The notes beneath the pieces were generated by a model. That model searched no databases and was not told the DNA's origin. It saw only the letters and a program-made list of their open reading frames with translations. Position numbers and translations under genes: made by a program. From NCBI RefSeq assembly GCF_003751635.1, contig NZ_RJVI01000002.1, positions 62,001 to 126,000 on the forward strand: DNA of 64,000 nucleotides, in the 5' to 3' direction. This document shows, in pieces, positions 16,742-27,670 of this stretch; within the stretch, counting starts at the first letter, position 1; every line of letters starts with the position of its first letter. This DNA comes from Inmirania thermothiophila. GTDB taxonomy: Bacteria; Pseudomonadota; Gammaproteobacteria; DSM-100275.

Positions 16742-17817
16742 TGACGGCGCCGGTGGTCTTCCTCATGGGGCCGACGGCCACGGGCAAGACGGAGCTCGCC
16801 TGCGCGCTGGCCGAGCGGCTGCCGGTGGAGATCATCAGCGTCGACTCGGCCATGGTCTACCGCGGGCTCGACATCGGCACCGCCAAGCCCCCGCCCGAGG
16901 TGCGCGCGCGCTTCCCCCACCGGCTCGTGGACGTGGCCGACCCCGCCGAGCGCTACTCGGCGGGGCGCTTCGTGCGCGAGGCCACGGAGGCCGTCGAGCA
17001 GGCGCACGCGCGCGGACGGCTGCCGCTGCTGGTGGGCGGCACGATGCTCTACTTCCACGCCCTGGAGCGGGGGCTTGCGCCGCTGCCGGAGGCGGTGCCT
17101 GAGGTGCGGGCCGCCATCGACGCCGAGGCCGCCGAGCGCGGCTGGCCGGCGCTGCACGCCGAGCTGGCGCGGGTGGATCCGCAGGCGGCCGCCCGCATCC
17201 GCCCCCATGACGCCCAGCGGATCCAGCGCGCGCTGGAGATCTGGCGCGTGACCGGGCGCAGCCTCAGCTGGTGGCAGGCACGAGGCGGGCGGCCGGCGCC
17301 CTGGCCGCTGACGCGCATCGCCCTCGTGCCCTCGGACCGCGCCGCGCTTCATGCCCGCATCGAGCGGCGCTTCCAGGCCATGCTGGATGCGGGCTTCCTC
17401 GAGGAGGTGGCGCGGCTTCGCGCCCGCGGCGATCTCGACCCGACGCTGCCCGCCATCCGCGCCGTGGGCTACCGTCAGGCCTGGGCCCACCTGGATGGCG
17501 CCGTGGGGCGCGAGGAGATGGCGGCGCAGGCGGTGGCGGCGACACGGGGGCTTGCACGGCGCCAGCTCACCTGGCTGCGGCGCTGGCCGGGGCTCGTGGC
17601 GGTGGACCCCCTGGATCCGCGCTGCCTCGAGCGAGTGGCGGCCATGATGGCGCCGCTCGCGGGGAATTCGGCGGGCGGCGCCGCGTCCAATGAACAAGGG
17701 CGCGCCCGCCGGGCGGGCGGGGCCGCTGTGCTACAATCGCCCGCGTCCGGGGGGGTGCCGCGTGCGTCGTCGGGGGCACCGCAGCGGGCGCTGCGCGAGA
17801 AGAACAACCAGGAGTGA
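16741..17817 (+). CDS. miaA: tRNA dimethylallyltransferase MiaA with a C-terminal extension
   Basis: 358 residues. Prenylates A37 of tRNAs reading UNN codons. Motifs: [13 protein letters not shown]-loop, [44 protein letters not shown] and the catalytic-region AVGYRQAW. The family usually ends near 310-320 residues; here about 40 low-complexity residues (rich in Ala, Gly, Ser, Arg) continue to 4 bp before hfq. The DNA of this tail holds a promoter for hfq, so the extension looks like read-through into a regulatory region rather than a domain. Confidence 0.95.
   Translation: MTAPVVFLMGPTATGKTELACALAERLPVEIISVDSAMVYRGLDIGTAKPPPEVRARFPHRLVDVADPAERYSAGRFVREATEAVEQAHARGRLPLLVGGTMLYFHALERGLAPLPEAVPEVRAAIDAEAAERGWPALHAELARVDPQAAARIRPHDAQRIQRALEIWRVTGRSLSWWQARGGRPAPWPLTRIALVPSDRAALHARIERRFQAMLDAGFLEEVARLRARGDLDPTLPAIRAVGYRQAWAHLDGAVGREEMAAQAVAATRGLARRQLTWLRRWPGLVAVDPLDPRCLERVAAMMAPLAGNSAGGAASNEQGRARRAGGAAVLQSPASGGVPRASSGAPQRALREKNNQE
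17729..17737 (+). promoter_or_regulatory. Extended -10 promoter for hfq inside the 3' end of miaA
   Basis: TGC followed by TACAAT (17732-17737), an extended -10 element 85 bases before the hfq ATG and within the coding end of miaA. No -35 is visible, as expected for an extended -10 promoter. hfq promoters inside miaA are known in Escherichia coli. Inferred. Confidence 0.5.
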
Positions 17818-17821
17818 CGCG

Positions 17822-18070
17822 ATGTCCAAGGCCCAGTCGTTGCAGGATCCCTTCCTCAACACCCTGCGCAAGGAGCGCATCCCGGTCTCCATCTACCTCG
17901 TCAACGGCATCAAGCTGCAGGGGCAGATCGAGTCCTTCGACCAGTACGTGGTGATGCTGAAGAACAGCGTCAGCCAGATGATCTACAAGCACGCCATCTC
18001 CACGGTGGTGCCCTCCCGCAACGTGCGCCTGCATCTCGGCCAGGGCGGCGGTGAGCAGGGCGAGGACTGA
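17822..18070 (+). CDS. hfq: RNA chaperone Hfq
   Basis: 82 residues. Hexameric Sm-like chaperone for small-RNA pairing. Sm1 ([19 protein letters not shown]) and Sm2 ([14 protein letters not shown]) are textbook, as are the start [20 protein letters not shown] and the short acidic tail. ATG follows AGGAG by seven bases. Presence of a strong hfq and its own promoter implies small-RNA regulation in this organism. Confidence 0.98.
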   Translation: MSKAQSLQDPFLNTLRKERIPVSIYLVNGIKLQGQIESFDQYVVMLKNSVSQMIYKHAISTVVPSRNVRLHLGQGGGEQGED

Positions 18071-18085
18071 GCCGTCGCCCAGCCC

Positions 18086-19399
18086 GTGAGCCGGCGCCGG
18101 AACGAGGCCGTCCCCAGCGCGCTCTTCGAGCGGCCGCGCAGCGGCGAGCGGGCCCTGCTCGTCCACGTCGATCTCGGCAGCGAGACGCGGCGGGAGCTGC
18201 TGGAGGAGCTGCGCGAACTCGCCCGTTCCGCGGGCGCCGAGCCGGTGGGTGAGGTCACGGGGCGGCGGCGCGAGCCGGATCCGCGCTACTTCATCGGCGC
18301 CGGCAAGGCGGAGGAGGTGCGTGCCCAGGCGGCGGCCACCGGCGCCGAGCTCATCCTCGTCAACCACGCCCTCAGCCCCAGCCAGGAGCGCAACCTCGAG
18401 CGGCTCGTGGGGGTGCGCGTGCTCGACCGCGTGGGGCTGATCCTCGACATCTTCGCCCAGCGCGCGCGCACCTTCGAGGGCAAGCTGCAGGTGGAGCTCG
18501 CCCAGCTGCGCCACCTCTCCACCCGGCTGGTGCGCGGCTGGACCCACCTCGAGCGGCAGAAGGGCGGCATCGGTCTGCGCGGGCCCGGCGAGACGCAGCT
18601 CGAGACCGACCGGCGCATGATCCGCGAGCGCATGCGCCAGATCAGCGCCCGGCTCGAGCGGGTGCGGGCCCGGCGCGAGCAGGGCCGGCGGGCGCGGCGG
18701 CGTGCGGAGCTGCCGGTGGCGGCCCTCGTGGGCTACACCAACGCCGGCAAGTCCACCCTCTTCAACCGGCTCACCGGGGAGGGGGTCCACGCCGCCGACC
18801 AGCTCTTCGCCACCCTCGACCCCACCCTGCGTCGCATCGAGCTGGGGCGGGGGCGGCCGCTGCTCGTGGCCGACACCGTCGGCTTCATCCGCCACCTGCC
18901 CCACGAGCTGGTGGCCGCCTTCCGCTCGACCCTGGAGGAGACCGCGCAGGCCTCGGTGCTGATCCACGTCATCGACGCCAGCGCGGCCGAGCGCGAGGAC
19001 CAGGCGGCGCAGGTGGAGGCGGTGCTGGAGGAGATCGGCGCCGCCGACGTGCCGCAGGTGGAGGTCTACAACAAGATCGACCGTCTGGGGCTCGCGCCGC
19101 GGCTGGAGGAGGATCCCGCGCGGGGGCGGCTGAGGGTGTGGCTGTCGGCGCGCACCGGCGCCGGCCTCGATCTCCTGCGCGAGGTTCTCGCGCGGCAGGT
19201 GGCCGCGGAGCGGGTGCGGGGGCGGCTGGCGCTGCCCGCCGGGGCGGGGCGGCTGCGGGCGCGGCTCTTCGCCCTCGGCGCGGTCTGCGGCGAGCGGGTG
19301 CGCGACGACGGCGGCTGGGAGCTGGAGATCGATCTCGAGCGCAGCCACTACGAGCGTCTGCGCCGCCGCGAGGGGCTGCCGGAGGCGCGAACCGGCTAG
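18086..19399 (+). CDS. hflX: Ribosome-associated GTPase HflX
   Basis: 437 residues. Ribosome-splitting GTPase for stalled or stress-damaged ribosomes. Seen: HflX N-terminal domain (EVTGRRREPDPRYFIGAGKAEE, NHALSPSQERNLER, RTFEGKLQVELAQL), coiled region, and the G domain with GYTNAGKSTLFNRL (G1), DTVGFIRHLPHELV (G3) and NKIDRL (G4). Starts at GTG 15 bp after hfq. The order hfq-hflX-hflK-hflC is conserved in gammaproteobacteria. Confidence 0.96.
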   Translation: MSRRRNEAVPSALFERPRSGERALLVHVDLGSETRRELLEELRELARSAGAEPVGEVTGRRREPDPRYFIGAGKAEEVRAQAAATGAELILVNHALSPSQERNLERLVGVRVLDRVGLILDIFAQRARTFEGKLQVELAQLRHLSTRLVRGWTHLERQKGGIGLRGPGETQLETDRRMIRERMRQISARLERVRARREQGRRARRRAELPVAALVGYTNAGKSTLFNRLTGEGVHAADQLFATLDPTLRRIELGRGRPLLVADTVGFIRHLPHELVAAFRSTLEETAQASVLIHVIDASAAEREDQAAQVEAVLEEIGAADVPQVEVYNKIDRLGLAPRLEEDPARGRLRVWLSARTGAGLDLLREVLARQVAAERVRGRLALPAGAGRLRARLFALGAVCGERVRDDGGWELEIDLERSHYERLRRREGLPEARTG

Positions 19400-19402
19400 C
19401 GG

Positions 19403-19432
19403 TTGCCGCGGGCGCTCGCGCCTCCCTACAAT
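19403..19432 (+). promoter_or_regulatory. Sigma-70-type promoter for hflKC
   Basis: TTGCCG (19403-19408), an 18-base spacer and TACAAT (19427-19432), in the 94-bp gap between hflX and hflK. The hflK ATG is 61 bases past the -10 box. Inferred from match and spacing. Confidence 0.5.
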
Positions 19433-19493
19433 GGCCGGCCCCGCGGGGGCGGGCCGGGCCCCGCGGGGCCGGAATCAGCAGCGGGAGCAGGGC

Positions 19494-20684
19494 ATGGGAT
19501 GGAACGACCCCGGTGACGGGCGCCGCGACCCCTGGGGTGGCGGTGGCGGGGAACAGGGGCCGCCGGACCTCGACGAGGTGGTGCGGCGGCTGCAGGCCCG
19601 CCTCGGGCGCGTCTTCGGACGAGGCGGCCGCGGCGGCGGCATCGGCCGCGGCGGGGCGGGCGGCATCCTCGGCGTGATCGTCGTCGCCCTCGTGGTCTGG
19701 GGGCTGTCCGGGATCTACATCGTGGACGAGGGCAAGCGCGGTGTGGTGCTGCGGTTCGGGGCCTACCGCGCGACGACCCTGCCGGGACCGCACTGGCACA
19801 TCCCCTACCCGGTGGAGCGGGTCGAGCTGGTGGACGTGGAGCGGCGCCGCTTCGTCGAGGTGGGCTACCGCTCCGGGGTGGGCGGCCGCGGCGGCGGCTC
19901 GGTGCCGGCCGAGGCGCTCATGCTCACCGCGGACGAGAACATCGTCGACATCCGCCTCGCCGTGCAGTACCAGGTCAGCGACCCGCGCAAGTACCTCTTC
20001 AGCGTGCGCGACCCCGACGAGACGCTCAAGCAGGCCACGGAGAGCGCGGTCCGCGAGATCGTCGGGCGCAGCCGCATGGACTTCGTCCTCACCGAGGGGC
20101 GGGCCGAGGTGGCGACGCGCGTGCGCGAGCTGCTGCAGACGATCCTCGACGGCTACGACACCGGGCTGCGGGTGACCAACGTCACCCTCCAGGATGCGCA
20201 GCCGCCCGAGGAGGTGCAGGCGGCGTTCGCCGACGCCATCAAGGCGCGCGAGGACGAGCAGCGGCTCAAGAACGAGGCCGAGGCCTACGCCAACGAGATC
20301 ATCCCCAAGGCCCGCGGCGCGGCGGCGCGGCAGCTCGAGGAGGCGGCCGCCTACCGCGAGGAGGTGATCGCGCGCGCCCAGGGCGAGGTGCAGCGCTTCC
20401 GCAAGCTGCTCGAGGAGTACCGGAGGGCCCCCGACGTCACCCGCGAGCGGCTCTATCTCGAGACCATCGAGGCCGTGCTGGCCAACGCCGGCAAGGTGGT
20501 CCTCGACACCGAGGGTGCCGGGATGCCGCTCATCTACCTCCCCGTCGACCGGATGCTCGGGCAGCAGGGGGCGGATGGCGTGGCGCCGGTCGTGCCGCAG
20601 GGCTCGGCCGGTGGGCAGGGCAGCGAGTCGCGCCGCCGCGACGTGCGCGAGCGGGAGCGGCTGCGCAGCGGGAGGACGCGCTGA
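19494..20684 (+). CDS. hflK: FtsH regulator subunit HflK
   Basis: 396 residues. Membrane-anchored SPFH/prohibitin-family subunit that encloses FtsH and modulates its proteolysis. A Gly-rich, Trp-containing N-tail (MGWNDPGDGRRDPWGGGGG) precedes one TM helix (GILGVIVVALVVWGLSGIYIV, about 58-78), then the band-7 domain (VDEGKRGVVLRFGAY, GPHWHIPYPVE) and an Ala/Glu-rich coiled coil (about 240-310). It overlaps hflC by one base (ATGA). An FtsH-family protease is encoded further along at 48992. Confidence 0.97.
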   Translation: MGWNDPGDGRRDPWGGGGGEQGPPDLDEVVRRLQARLGRVFGRGGRGGGIGRGGAGGILGVIVVALVVWGLSGIYIVDEGKRGVVLRFGAYRATTLPGPHWHIPYPVERVELVDVERRRFVEVGYRSGVGGRGGGSVPAEALMLTADENIVDIRLAVQYQVSDPRKYLFSVRDPDETLKQATESAVREIVGRSRMDFVLTEGRAEVATRVRELLQTILDGYDTGLRVTNVTLQDAQPPEEVQAAFADAIKAREDEQRLKNEAEAYANEIIPKARGAAARQLEEAAAYREEVIARAQGEVQRFRKLLEEYRRAPDVTRERLYLETIEAVLANAGKVVLDTEGAGMPLIYLPVDRMLGQQGADGVAPVVPQGSAGGQGSESRRRDVRERERLRSGRTR

Positions 20685-21565
20685 TGGCGAGGATCCAGTC
20701 GCTGGGGGTGGCCGCGGTCCTCGCGCTCGTGGCGACGGTGTGGTTCGCCGCCTTCACCGTGGACGAGCGCGAGCGTGCGATCCTCTTCCAGCTCGGCGAG
20801 ATCGTGCGCACCGACTTCTCGCCGGGGCTGCACTTCAAGATCCCGGTGGTGCAGAACGTGCGCAAGTTCGATGCCCGCATCCAGACCCTGGACGCCAAGC
20901 CCGAGCGCTTCCTCACGGTGGAGAAGAAGAACGTGATCGTGGACGCCTTCGTCAAGTGGCGCATCCGCGACGTCGGGCGCTACTACACGGCGGTGGCCGG
21001 GGACGCCTTCCAGGCGGGGCTGCGCCTCGACCAGCTCATCAAGGACGGGCTCCGCAGCGAGTTCAGCAAGCGTACGATCCAGGAGGTGGTCTCCGGCGAG
21101 CGGGCGCAGGTGATGAGCATCATCACCGAGAACGCCAACCGCGAGGCGGCCAAGATGGGGATCGAGATCGTGGACGTGCGCATCAAGCGCGTGGATCTGC
21201 CGCCGGAGGTCTCGAGCTCGGTCTTCCGCCGCATGGAGTCGGAGCGCGCCCGCGTCGCCCGCGAGTTCCGCTCGCGCGGCGCCGAGGCCGCCGAGCGCAT
21301 CCGCGCCGACGCCGACCGCCAGCGCACCATCATCCTCGCCGAGGCGTTCCGGGACGCCGAGGCGATCCGCGGCGAGGGCGATGCCGAGGCGGCGCGCATC
21401 TACGCCGAGGCCTTCGGCGAGGATCCGGAGTTCTACGCCCTCTACCGCAGCCTCGCGGCCTACCGGCGCATCTTCCGCGACGAGCGCGACGTGCTGGTGC
21501 TCAAGCCCGACTCGGACTTCTTCCGCTACTTCGGCGACTCCCTGGGTGGGGCCGGGGGCCGCTGA
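20684..21565 (+). CDS. hflC: FtsH regulator subunit HflC
   Basis: 293 residues. Partner of HflK. N-terminal TM (LGVAAVLALVATVWFAAFTV), band-7 domain (ERAILFQLGEIVR, SPGLHFKIPVVQNVRKFD) and a C-terminal coiled coil (RRMESERARVAREFRSRG, RTIILAEAFRDAEAIRGEGDAEAARIYAEAF) ending in the usual YFGDSLGG-type tail. Coupled to hflK through ATGA. Confidence 0.97.
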   Translation: MARIQSLGVAAVLALVATVWFAAFTVDERERAILFQLGEIVRTDFSPGLHFKIPVVQNVRKFDARIQTLDAKPERFLTVEKKNVIVDAFVKWRIRDVGRYYTAVAGDAFQAGLRLDQLIKDGLRSEFSKRTIQEVVSGERAQVMSIITENANREAAKMGIEIVDVRIKRVDLPPEVSSSVFRRMESERARVAREFRSRGAEAAERIRADADRQRTIILAEAFRDAEAIRGEGDAEAARIYAEAFGEDPEFYALYRSLAAYRRIFRDERDVLVLKPDSDFFRYFGDSLGGAGGR

Positions 21566-21582
21566 GGGCGGGGAGGCGCGCG

Positions 21583-21765
21583 GTGGGGACACGGCTGCTG
21601 GAGGCGCTGGGCCTCGTCCTCGTCATCGAGGGGCTGCTGCCCTTCGTCAGCCCCCGCGGCTACCGCGCCGCGGTGGCGAGCCTCGCCGCCCTCGACGACC
21701 GCCGCCTGCGTCTTGCGGGGCTCGTGGCCATGGCGGCCGGGGCGCTGCTCGTGCGTCTGGTGTGA
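21583..21765 (+). CDS. DUF2065 small membrane protein
   Basis: 60 residues, two hydrophobic helices (EALGLVLVIEGLLPFVSP and LAGLVAMAAGALLVRLV) joined by the RGYRAAVASLAALDDRRLR loop. DUF2065 (YjeT-type) proteins occupy exactly this slot between hflC and hisZ or purA in gammaproteobacteria. GTG start 17 bp after hflC; the stop is followed by the hisZ ATG after two bases. Function unknown; likely inner membrane. Confidence 0.9.
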   Translation: MGTRLLEALGLVLVIEGLLPFVSPRGYRAAVASLAALDDRRLRLAGLVAMAAGALLVRLV

Positions 21766-21767
21766 CC

Positions 21768-24273
<2,506 letters not shown>

Positions 24274-24280
24274 ACATGGA

Positions 24281-24302
24281 AAGGGCCCCGTGCGGGGCCC
24301 TT
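24281..24302 (+). terminator. Hairpin terminator between convergent purA and tRNA-Leu
   Basis: Perfect 9-bp stem AAGGGCCCC / GGGGCCCTT with loop GTGC, seven bases after the purA stop and eight bases beyond the CCA end of the tRNA on the other strand. There is only a TT after the stem in either direction, so it is a weak bidirectional terminator or transcript-end hairpin. Confidence 0.65.
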
Positions 24303-24310
24303 CGGGTGTC

Positions 24311-24397
24311 TGGTGCCGAGGAGAGGACTTGAACCTCCACGGGGTTTCCCCCACTAGTACCTGAAACTAGCGCGTCTACCAATTCCGCCACCTCGGC
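24311..24397 (-). tRNA. tRNA-Leu (CAG anticodon)
   Basis: 87 bases on the minus strand. Acceptor stem GCCGAGG pairs with CCTCGGC, discriminator A, and CCA is encoded (TGG at 24311-24313). The D-arm region GTGGCGGAATTGGTAGACGC is the standard tRNA-Leu pattern. The anticodon stem is CTAGT/ACTAG with loop TTCAGGT, giving anticodon CAG for CUG codons. A long variable arm (GGGGGAAACCCC) marks a class II tRNA, and the T arm is GAGGTTCAAGTCCTC. CUG is expected to be the dominant Leu codon at this GC content. Confidence 0.97.
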
Positions 24398-24407
24398 GCG
24401 GGCGCAA

Positions 24408-24436
24408 AATGTACCCGCGGGGCCGGTGGCTGTCAA
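24408..24436 (-). promoter_or_regulatory. Strong sigma-70 promoter of tRNA-Leu, embedded in the start of rnr
   Basis: Read on the minus strand: TTGACA (24436-24431), exactly 17 bases, TACATT (24413-24408). The start point would be near 24401, a few bases before the tRNA, after a GC-rich discriminator typical of stringently controlled tRNA promoters. The -35 box occupies codons 2-4 of the rnr frame if rnr starts at 24426. Confidence 0.75.
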
Positions 24437-26672
24437 CGAAGAGCGAGAACCACCAGTGGCCAGGACATCGGACGGGCGGCGCGGCGCGCGCCGCCGCGCA
24501 AGCCTCCGCCAGCACAAGGTCGAGATCCCCTCGCGCGCGGACATCGTGCGCTTCCTGCGCCGGCGCGGACGGCCGGCCTCGGTGGCCTCGCTGGCGCGCG
24601 GGCTGGGCCTGGCCGAGGCGGCGGCAAGGGAGGGGCTCGAGCGTCGGCTCGAGGCCATGGTCCGCGACGGGCAGCTGGTGCGCACGCGCCGCGGCTCCTA
24701 CGGCCTGGCCGAGAAGATGGATCTCGTGCGGGGGCGCGTGCTCGCCCACCCCGACGGCTGGGGCCGGGTCATCGGCGAGGACGGCGGCACCGAGGTGTAC
24801 CTGCCGCCGCGGCAGATGCGCTCGGTGATGCACGGCGACCGCGTGGTGGTGGCGGTGAGCGGCCTCGGCCCCGGCGGGGTGCCCCAGGGCAGCGTGGTCG
24901 AGGTCCTCGAGCGCGCGGTGCGCCGCATCGTCGGGCGCTTCCAGCAGGAGGCCGGGGTGGGGTTCGTGGTCCCGGACGAGGCCCGCATGCTGCACGAGGT
25001 GGTGATCCCGCCGGGCGCGGAGGGCGGCGCCCGGCCGGGGCAGCGGGTGGTGGCGGAGATCACCCGCGCCCCCACCAGCGGCAGCCTCCCCATCGGGCGC
25101 GTGGTGGAGATCCTCGGCGAGCACGTGGATCCCGGCACCGAGATCGATACCGCCATCCGCATCCACGGCATCCCGTGGGAATGGCCGCAGGCGGTGGCGC
25201 AGGAGGCCGCGCGCTTCGGCACCCGGGTGGCGCGCTCGGCGCTCGCCGGGCGCGAGGACCTGCGCCGGCTCCCGCTGGTGACCATCGACGGGGTCGACGC
25301 CAAGGATTTCGACGACGCCGTCTGGTGCGAGCGCCGCCGGGGCGGCTGGCGCCTGGTGGTGGCCATCGCCGACGTCTCCCACTACGTGCATCCGGGGTCG
25401 GCCCTGGACGGCGAGGCCGCAGAGCGCGGCAACTCGGTCTACTTCCCGGGTCGGGTGGTGCCGATGCTGCCCGAGGTCCTCTCCAACGGCCTCTGCTCCC
25501 TCAACCCCGGCGTCGACCGGCTGTGCATCGCCTGCGAGATGACCATCAGCCGCGACGGGCGGATCACGCGGGCGCGCTTCCACGAGGGCGTCATGCGCTC
25601 GGCGGCGCGCCTGACCTACGACGAGGTGGCGGCGATCCTCGCCGGCGACGAGCGGGCACGGCGCCAGCGGGAGGACCTGGTGCCGCACCTCGAGGAGCTG
25701 CACCGCCTCTACCAGGCGCTGGCCGAGGACCGGCGCCGGCGGGGCGCGCTGGACTTCGACAGCACCGAGACCCGCATCGAGTTCGCCGAGGACGGGCGCA
25801 TCGCGCGGGTGGTCCCGGTGGTGCGCACCGACGCCCACCGCATCATCGAGGAGTGCATGATCGCGGCCAACGTCGCCGCCGCCCGCTTCCTCGGCCGCCA
25901 CCGCATCCCCACCCTCTATCGCGTGCACGAGCCGCCCCCGGCGCAGAAGCTCGAGGACCTGCGCGCCTTCCTGCAGGAGTTTGGTCTCGGCCTCGGCGGG
26001 GGCGACGAGCCGCAGGCGCGCGACTTCGCCCGCCTGCTCGAGCAGGTGCGCGGCCGGCCCGACGCCCACCTCATCGAGGGCGTGGTGCTGCGCTCCCTGG
26101 CCCAGGCCGTCTACAGCCCCGACAACACCGGCCACTTCGGCCTCGCCCACGAGGCCTACCTGCACTTCACCTCGCCCATCCGCCGCTACCCGGACCTGCT
26201 GGTGCACCGGGGCATCCGCCATGTCCTGCGCGGCGGCAAGGCCGCCACCTTCCCCTACGCCCACGAGGACATGGCGCGCTACGGCGAGCACTGCTCCATG
26301 ACCGAGCGGCGCGCCGACGAGGCCACGCGCGACGCCGTGGACTGGATGAAGTGCCGCTACATGCTGGACCACGTGGGGGAGGTCTTCGAGGGCGTCATCA
26401 CCGGGGTCACCAACTTCGGCATCTTCGTCGAGATCGACGGCGTCTATGCTCAGGGGCTGGTGCACGTGACCTCGCTGCCCAACGATTACTACCATTTCGA
26501 CCCGGTGAGGCACCGCCTGCTGGGCGAGCGCACGCGGCGCATGTACCGGCTCGGCGAGCGGGTGGCGGTGCGCGTGGTGCGGGTGGACGTGGACGAGCGC
26601 AAGATCGACCTCGAGCCCGCGGAGGGCGCAGGGAGTCGGGGGCGGCGTCGCGGCGGGAGGCGGCGGCGATGA
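24426..26672 (+). CDS. rnr: Ribonuclease R
   Basis: 748 residues. Processive 3'-5' exoribonuclease active on structured RNA. Domains: basic N-terminal winged-helix region (about 30-95), two cold-shock domains (about 96-250), RNB catalytic domain with TIDGVDAKDFDDAV (metal-binding Asp cluster) and FTSPIRRYPDLLVHR, S1 domain (about 650-725, EGVITGVTNFGIFVEIDG) and a short Arg-rich tail. The GTG at 24426 overlaps the tRNA promoter; an in-frame GTG at 24456 is an alternative, and neither has a strong ribosome-binding site. Ends overlapping the next gene (ATGA). Confidence 0.95.
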   Translation: MAVNEEREPPVARTSDGRRGARRRASLRQHKVEIPSRADIVRFLRRRGRPASVASLARGLGLAEAAAREGLERRLEAMVRDGQLVRTRRGSYGLAEKMDLVRGRVLAHPDGWGRVIGEDGGTEVYLPPRQMRSVMHGDRVVVAVSGLGPGGVPQGSVVEVLERAVRRIVGRFQQEAGVGFVVPDEARMLHEVVIPPGAEGGARPGQRVVAEITRAPTSGSLPIGRVVEILGEHVDPGTEIDTAIRIHGIPWEWPQAVAQEAARFGTRVARSALAGREDLRRLPLVTIDGVDAKDFDDAVWCERRRGGWRLVVAIADVSHYVHPGSALDGEAAERGNSVYFPGRVVPMLPEVLSNGLCSLNPGVDRLCIACEMTISRDGRITRARFHEGVMRSAARLTYDEVAAILAGDERARRQREDLVPHLEELHRLYQALAEDRRRRGALDFDSTETRIEFAEDGRIARVVPVVRTDAHRIIEECMIAANVAAARFLGRHRIPTLYRVHEPPPAQKLEDLRAFLQEFGLGLGGGDEPQARDFARLLEQVRGRPDAHLIEGVVLRSLAQAVYSPDNTGHFGLAHEAYLHFTSPIRRYPDLLVHRGIRHVLRGGKAATFPYAHEDMARYGEHCSMTERRADEATRDAVDWMKCRYMLDHVGEVFEGVITGVTNFGIFVEIDGVYAQGLVHVTSLPNDYYHFDPVRHRLLGERTRRMYRLGERVAVRVVRVDVDERKIDLEPAEGAGSRGRRRGGRRRR

Positions 26673-27670
26673 GGGCGGCGCGCCCGGCGCTGGTGGCGGC
26701 GCTGTCGCTGGCCCTCGGGGCCTGTGCCACCTGCGATCCCAACCGCGGCCTGAAGACCGGTCTCGTGGTGGGGACCCTGGCGGGCGCCGCCACCGGCACG
26801 CTGGTGGGGGCGTCGGCGGCCGGCTACGCCCTCGCGGAAGGGGCCGCCGGCGCCTATCTGGGACGGCTGCGCGACCGCGGCGCGCCGCCCGGCCGGTGCG
26901 GCGAGGGCGCGGCGCGGGAGCCGGCGGGCAAGGAGCAGGCCCGACCGAGCCGGCCCGTGGAGGCCCCGGGGGTGATCCGCGCGCGCCCGGCGACGCCGGA
27001 GGAGATCCGCGAGCGGCTCAGGCGCCTGCGGGAGAAGGCGCAGGAAGCCGCACCGGCGGCAGGAGACGACGCGGCCCCGCCGGTCCCGTCCGGACCGCAG
27101 GGGGTACCCGCGCCCCCGGCGCCCCAAGGGCCGGCGCCGGAGGCGCCTGCGGAGCCCGCCTCCGAGGCGCCTGGTGCGGGCGGAGGGGCCGTCGCGATGG
27201 CGGAGTCGGCCGCCGGGTCCGCGGTCTCCGCCTCCGTGGAGGCGGATGCGGCCGCGGCGGCGGGTCCCGAGCGGACGCTGCGGATCCGCTTCCAGCGGGA
27301 TTCCGCGGTCCTCGATAGCGACTCCCTGGCCAAACTGCGGCGCCTGGCCGCGCGCCTTGCGCAGAGGCCGCTGCTGCGCGTGCACATCACGGGGTACGCC
27401 TCGGGCGACGGTCCGGGCGACGGTCCGGAGGACTACAACCATAAGCTCTCGCACCGGCGCGCCGAGGCCGTGGCCCGGGTCCTCGAGGCCGCGGGCGTGC
27501 CGCGCCGGCGCATGATCTTGCGCGGGCTCGGCGAGGGTGCGCCCCTTGCGCCCGAGGACAGCGAGGCGGGTCGCGCGCGCAACCGCCGTGTCGAGGTCAC
27601 GATCCTCGAGGGCGGCGGTGTCCGGGAGGCGGAGCGCCGCGCCGCCGGCGTCGGGGCGGCCGACGGGTGA
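26669..27670 (+). CDS. OmpA-family lipoprotein with glycine-zipper segment
   Basis: 333 residues. A lipobox (LALGAC, Cys about 19) gives a lipoprotein. A glycine-zipper-like segment (GLVVGTLAGAATGTLVGASAAGYALAEG region, about 32-58) follows, then a long low-complexity Pro/Ala/Glu linker (about 60-205) and a C-terminal OmpA domain (about 210-320) with peptidoglycan-binding features: LRVHITGYASGDGP, YNHKLSHRRAEAVARVL, GEGAPLAPEDSEAGRARNRRVEV. The NxxLSxxRA and NRRVE motifs are intact. It probably tethers the outer membrane to the wall. It lies between rnr and rlmB with start-stop overlaps on both sides. Confidence 0.85.
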   Translation: MRAARPALVAALSLALGACATCDPNRGLKTGLVVGTLAGAATGTLVGASAAGYALAEGAAGAYLGRLRDRGAPPGRCGEGAAREPAGKEQARPSRPVEAPGVIRARPATPEEIRERLRRLREKAQEAAPAAGDDAAPPVPSGPQGVPAPPAPQGPAPEAPAEPASEAPGAGGGAVAMAESAAGSAVSASVEADAAAAAGPERTLRIRFQRDSAVLDSDSLAKLRRLAARLAQRPLLRVHITGYASGDGPGDGPEDYNHKLSHRRAEAVARVLEAAGVPRRRMILRGLGEGAPLAPEDSEAGRARNRRVEVTILEGGGVREAERRAAGVGAADG

